Shown piece by piece: positions 61,101 through 64,000 of a stretch of DNA of 64,000 nucleotides. The stretch's first letter is position 1. Each line of letters starts with the position of its first letter. A model generated the notes under the pieces. The model ran no database searches and had not been told where the DNA came from. It saw nothing but the letters and a program-made list of their open reading frames with translations. The stretch comes from Aquimarina spongiae. Lineage in GTDB: Bacteria; Bacteroidota; Bacteroidia; Flavobacteriales; Flavobacteriaceae. The translations under genes were made by a program, and so were the position numbers. Location: positions 1 to 64,000 of the forward strand of contig NZ_FQYP01000009.1 of NCBI RefSeq assembly GCF_900141785.1, given 5' to 3'.

Positions 61101-61848
61101 CTCCAAAGTATTGATCAGGAACTAGGTCACTTCTAAAACCATATGAATGGTTAGAGATCAACATCCCATTCGCAGCAGCTGTAGTAGCTTCTGCAACATC
61201 ATTATTCCACATGTATCCATCTACTTTTGCTTGAGGAGCCATCCCTTTTGCATTAGCTTGTACACCAGAAGCCATTACAGTTCCGGTTACGTGAGCTGCG
61301 TGGAAATTCAATTGTGTACCTCCTTCTGAAGCTGCATCTCGAATAGTAACACGATTGTTTCCTCCAGGACCATCATACTCCTGGTGGCTGGCACGAGCAT
61401 GACCACCATCCCAAACGTGAGCAGTCATATTTTGACCATCAAGATTTAGCCCTAGAGATCCTCCAGAGTTTAGGTGATTTGTTCTTGTAGATCTAGCAGC
61501 ATCTACATTTTCAGTAGTATAATAGATGGCATAATCTTCATTTCCTACAGTAACGACTTTTTGAAGCTCAGAATAGCTTTTGTCTTTTACCTGTATTTTG
61601 GTTTGCCAACCATTACGTTGTGCCATTTGCATGGCTTTCTTTTTGTCCAAAGCCGCCTTTTCTGAAAAATCAGTTTGAAGTTGGTTCAATTTCGCTAAGT
61701 TGGTTTGTTGTGCAATTTTGGCTTTTTCTGCAGTGGTTTGCGCTAAAAGCCCGGTTGTTAGGAAGAGCATTACAAAAAATGCAAGTACGCCCGACTTGGT
61801 TTGTGTGAAGTTTAAAGCTAAGCTAAAACTTCCGTAGCTTTTTTTCAT
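58195..61848 (-). CDS. Secreted subtilisin-like (S8) serine protease with FN3, GEVED and T9SS sorting domains
   Basis: The 1217-residue protein has a signal peptide (about 1-36), an S8 domain with catalytic Asp (AHVWDGGHARASH), His (NFHAAHVTGTV) and Ser (GTSMASPNV), a P-domain-like part, two fibronectin type III domains, a GEVED domain (SCESFQYGEVEDYTV), a MAM/concanavalin-like and a C5-ChBD-like part (WSSTQSYVLGDRVTY) and a C-terminal type A T9SS sorting domain (APNPARSVLNITM ... YLLTVDA). It is exported via Sec and attached to the surface or released by T9SS. It digests external protein. Confidence 0.93.
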   Translation of the reverse strand: MKKSYGSFSLALNFTQTKSGVLAFFVMLFLTTGLLAQTTAEKAKIAQQTNLAKLNQLQTDFSEKAALDKKKAMQMAQRNGWQTKIQVKDKSYSELQKVVTVGNEDYAIYYTTENVDAARSTRTNHLNSGGSLGLNLDGQNMTAHVWDGGHARASHQEYDGPGGNNRVTIRDAASEGGTQLNFHAAHVTGTVMASGVQANAKGMAPQAKVDGYMWNNDVAEATTAAANGMLISNHSYGFRSDLVPDQYFGAYIDESRNWDEIMFNAPFYLMVVAAGNDGNQNSYNGSPLDGNSSYDKLTGHSTSKNNLVVANAQDANVNSNGSLVSVSINSSSSEGPTDDYRIKPDITGNGTGVYSTYQNSDTAYNSITGTSMASPNVTGSLLLLQQHYNNLNGNFMRAATLKGIALHTADDAGPSGPDAVYGWGLLNAKAAAEVVTNAGSGESKIEELTLNSGQSYSITVDSDGVSPLLASISWTDRPGTATTATNSNTPVLVNDLDIRVSKGSTTYEPYRLTSITTNGTGDNNVDPYERIDVASASGTYTITVTHKGSLTGGSQNFSLVVTGLTGTPVVCSATVPTGVAASNVSYDSATIGWTAVPAATYDVRYRVAGTSAWTTIQDVGGTSTALSGLTELTSYEVQVRSKCSDGTTSNYSSTVNFSTPEFQLVYCDSNGQSVADEYIGRVQLEGIDNTSGAGNGGYTDFTSISTGLAKGDTYTITVTPTWSGTTYSEGYSVWIDYNQNGVFTDAGEQVWTQSATQTTPVSGSFTVPTSASDGNTRMRVSMKYNGVPTSCESFQYGEVEDYTVTIGGATPDTQAPTAPSALAASNVTETTLTLGWTASTDNIGVTGYDVYQGSAVVTSVTATTANISGLTANTAYSFYVVAKDAAGNESTASNTVNVTTAGGGSGSGCTNGISTFPYAEGFENTIGAWTQSTSDDINWTVDASGTPSRNTGPSSAVQGSYYIFVEASGNGTGYPNKQAIITSPCFDLSGLTEAGFSFNYHMYGASDMGSIALEASTDEGATWTSIWSETGNKGNSWQSADIDLAAYVGGGVQLRFNRITGSTWQADIAIDNVELTNTAGGGSVDQCAGVPEWSSTQSYVLGDRVTYQGSLYERTATGWNNLGPCGATTSLYTTFNDVSGPPVINIDQFVLAPNPARSVLNITMSSKASSHDYQILNILGQVVDQGTFTNTIDIQKLEAGTYLLTVDANMMKRFIKE

Positions 61849-62043
61849 TTTTTTTGAGTTTGAGTTAGTATTGGTTAGAATTCTCTGAAAAAAATTCAGA
61901 AAACAGCCAAAACTCTTAAAATATTCTTAATTAAAAAAAGATTTTCGACCAAGTGAAAAAAAAATCTTCATACTACTTTAACATCCCCTTAACGTTCGTT
62001 TAAAATAAAAAACACGTAGGAAAAAACTTCTTTTTTTAATTGG

Positions 62044-63012
62044 CTATAACGTATGTTTTGAGAAGAATTCTAGAGCTCTTTTCTCATTATAATACACTGA
62101 TTCAGAGCTGTAAAAACCAACATGTCCACCGTAAACAGGGACTTCAAGAAACACATGATCGTTCTTTTTTGCCTCGGTGTAAGGATAGCATTGATCTCCC
62201 AAAAAGGAATCATTTTTTGCGTTAAGAATTAAGGTAGGAATGGCAATGTTTTTCAAAAACTGTTTACTACTACATTGGGTATAGTAATCAATAGCATCTT
62301 TGTATCCATGCGCTTTGCTGGTATATAGATTATCGATGTCTATTAGGGATTTACATTGTTTTATTTGTGATTTACTAATGTGCTCAGGAAAAACAACTTG
62401 TCGTTCATATAGTTTTGCTTTCAGGTGTTTGATAAAGCGTTGTTCGTATACAAAGTTTTTGGGTTTATTGATTTCCTGTAGAGAATTATACAAATCGCAA
62501 GGTGCGGATATGGCCATAGCCGCTTGTAGTTCTGTAGGTAAAGTTCGGTTTTCACCTATGTATTTTAATACTAAATTTCCTCCAAGGCTAAAACCACAGA
62601 GCGTAATAGCGCTATATTGTTGAGTGGCTAAAATATGATGAAGTATACGGGCTACGTCTTCGGTAACTCCAGCATTGTAGGACCTATAGAGTCGATTGAC
62701 TTCACCACTGCAGTTTCTTAAGTTCACCAAAGCAGTATCCCATCCATTTTGATTAAGATGCCTGGCAAGACCCACCATATATTGACGCTGGGCATTACCC
62801 TCAAGGCCATGAATAATAACACTTAATTTTTGATTGTTTTTGCCGGGGGCATAACTCCAATCCAAATCAATAAAATCCCCATCATCCAATTCTACTCGTT
62901 CTCTGGTTTGTTCTACTCCATTTACTTTTCTGAAAAGATTGGGATAGATGGTAGAGAAGTGACCATTCCTAAACAAATGTGGTGGGGTATACGAAGAATC
63001 TATTACTGGCAT
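62044..63012 (-). CDS. YheT-family alpha/beta hydrolase
   Basis: The 322 residues open with YTPPHLFRNGHFSTIYPNLF, the recurring N-terminus of YheT-type hydrolases. The nucleophile elbow is LCGFSLGGNL (GxSxGG), with further NAKNDSFLG and VYGGHVGF giving the acid and His. The substrate is unknown. The start abuts the bestrophin stop. Confidence 0.88.
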   Translation of the reverse strand: MPVIDSSYTPPHLFRNGHFSTIYPNLFRKVNGVEQTRERVELDDGDFIDLDWSYAPGKNNQKLSVIIHGLEGNAQRQYMVGLARHLNQNGWDTALVNLRNCSGEVNRLYRSYNAGVTEDVARILHHILATQQYSAITLCGFSLGGNLVLKYIGENRTLPTELQAAMAISAPCDLYNSLQEINKPKNFVYEQRFIKHLKAKLYERQVVFPEHISKSQIKQCKSLIDIDNLYTSKAHGYKDAIDYYTQCSSKQFLKNIAIPTLILNAKNDSFLGDQCYPYTEAKKNDHVFLEVPVYGGHVGFYSSESVYYNEKRALEFFSKHTL

Positions 63013-64000
63013 TAATACAAGATATTGTCTTTGGGTTTTACTTTTTCTGGTAAATCTTTCTCATCCAGCATGTCTCGCAGATCAATTTCAATGGTTCTGC
63101 ATAATGCTGTCATCGGGACATCATTAACACGTCCTTCAAAAGGATCTTCACTATTACTTCCGATTTTTTCCATAGTGGTAAACACCCAGGAGACTAAAAC
63201 AGACAAAGGAATCATTAAAAAGATAAACCAACGTTGTATCTCGTCTGGCATTGTGGCTAATTCAGATTCAAAAACATTGAGCATCCCAAAAGGAAGTAAG
63301 AGCACAAAAATCCATGTAAATACGGTGCTAAAATAAGCATATTGTCTAGGGAAAGGTGTATTTTTAATACGCTCGCATTTTCCCTGAAGGTTATATAATT
63401 CTTCAAGAACTCCATGAAACAATTGCTTGTCAAATTCTGTTATTTTCCCTTCTTTACATAACTTTTTGATATGAAGTCCTTGGTTTTTTACAATATGAGT
63501 GGCTGTATTTTTTCTGTTTAATAAGTCTTCATATTCCTCCTGCGTAACAAATTGTTTAGTAGCATCACAAGCGGGTTGTTGTTCCCCGTGTTTTTTGAAA
63601 AGGCTCTCTACCGAAGAATTTTCCTTAATCGAGAAGGAGGTAGGTTGCCGTAGTTGTATACGCAATGCATTGATCCAGGCAATATGGCGATGAATCAGAA
63701 CACTTTTGGTTTGATGATCATCTTCTACCAAACAAAGTACCTGATTTGCCCAGGTTCTGGAGTAATTCACGATACCACCCCAAATTTTTCGACCTTCCCA
63801 AAAGCGATCGTAACTCTGACTATTTTTGAAACCGATATAAAAGGCAACCGCAATCCCAATCACAGTTAGCGGTTGGAAAGGGATATCAATAAAGGTCCAA
63901 TCCAAAAAATAATAAGCAGAGAAGACCAAACCAGAATAGAGAATAAAGAATAAAATGTTTTTCCACCCGAACCGTAAGATAAGTCCCCAACCAATGTTTC
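63012..64000 (-). CDS. Bestrophin-family channel, 5' end outside the window
   Basis: The frame is open to the right edge and reads NIGWGLILRFGWKNILFFIL into LVFSAYYFLDW, so the start lies beyond 64000. Bestrophin hallmarks include the SYDRFWEGRKIWGG motif and the C-terminal EIDLRDMLDE. Bacterial bestrophins are cation or anion channels with four membrane helices; a dimension of about 300-330 residues is normal. It shares an operon with the YheT hydrolase. Confidence 0.92.
   Translation of the reverse strand, partial: NIGWGLILRFGWKNILFFILYSGLVFSAYYFLDWTFIDIPFQPLTVIGIAVAFYIGFKNSQSYDRFWEGRKIWGGIVNYSRTWANQVLCLVEDDHQTKSVLIHRHIAWINALRIQLRQPTSFSIKENSSVESLFKKHGEQQPACDATKQFVTQEEYEDLLNRKNTATHIVKNQGLHIKKLCKEGKITEFDKQLFHGVLEELYNLQGKCERIKNTPFPRQYAYFSTVFTWIFVLLLPFGMLNVFESELATMPDEIQRWFIFLMIPLSVLVSWVFTTMEKIGSNSEDPFEGRVNDVPMTALCRTIEIDLRDMLDEKDLPEKVKPKDNILY

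Overview
The window looks like a chromosome segment of a marine-type Flavobacteriaceae bacterium (Bacteroidota), carrying an integrated element of about 33.5 kb. The assignment rests on AT-rich DNA, a type IX secretion C-terminal sorting domain on a subtilase, an RHS/YD-repeat protein with the Bacteroidota core signature, DUF6090 and DUF4287 proteins, TAnnTTTG-type promoters, and a LytS/LytTR two-component pair. Aquimarina-like genera would fit, but the sequence does not settle the genus.

Left chromosomal arm (1-5.7 kb): the 3' part of a polymorphic-toxin RHS gene whose variable tip is a zincin metalloprotease, a secreted candidate immunity protein, the remnant of a REP-associated tyrosine transposase with REP-like palindromes and several terminators, then small membrane and hypothetical genes.

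Integrated element (5732-39228): bounded by a 37-bp perfect direct repeat whose core is a rho-independent terminator hairpin, with a tyrosine recombinase gene just inside the right end and matching arm-type repeats at both ends. From left to right it carries: (i) two duplicated lipoprotein plus membrane-protein modules; (ii) an XRE repressor facing a rightward promoter with three operator-like palindromes; (iii) an early region with small DNA-binding proteins, a large TOPRIM/SF3 primase-helicase, a Dam-type methylase, a C5-cytosine methylase fully overlapped by a second long reading frame, and a SRAP (HMCES/YedK) protein; (iv) a 130-bp array of thirteen degenerate 10-bp units directly in front of a rightward late operon; (v) a late operon of about 18 genes (20.0-35.3 kb) with a transglutaminase-like cysteine protein, many single-membrane-span small proteins, small beta-rich proteins that could form a capsid, an M15 peptidase, a 1772-residue beta-helix spike with a Sec signal peptide, and a RecA-type ATPase; (vi) a right-end cargo region with a SieB-like membrane protein in a cassette bordered by 87-bp repeats, and a ClpP/SppA-like protein. 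I see no terminase, portal, major tail tube, tape measure, baseplate or conjugation gene. My leading inference is a prophage of an undescribed, probably tailless and membrane-containing virus type. This is a hypothesis, not a demonstrated fact.

Right chromosomal arm (39.2-64 kb): an ABC transporter whose permease is fused to an M1 aminopeptidase, with its ATPase; a DUF559 gene between palindromes; hemB and a run of housekeeping genes (TerB-like, cytochrome c, DinB-like, CNNM transporter, Ogt); a TPR histidine kinase with LytTR regulator and a HEIGH metallopeptidase; a serine hydrolase; a PolB-type exonuclease; a possible structured RNA; an AraC regulator; a T9SS-secreted subtilase; an alpha/beta hydrolase; and a bestrophin that runs off the right edge.
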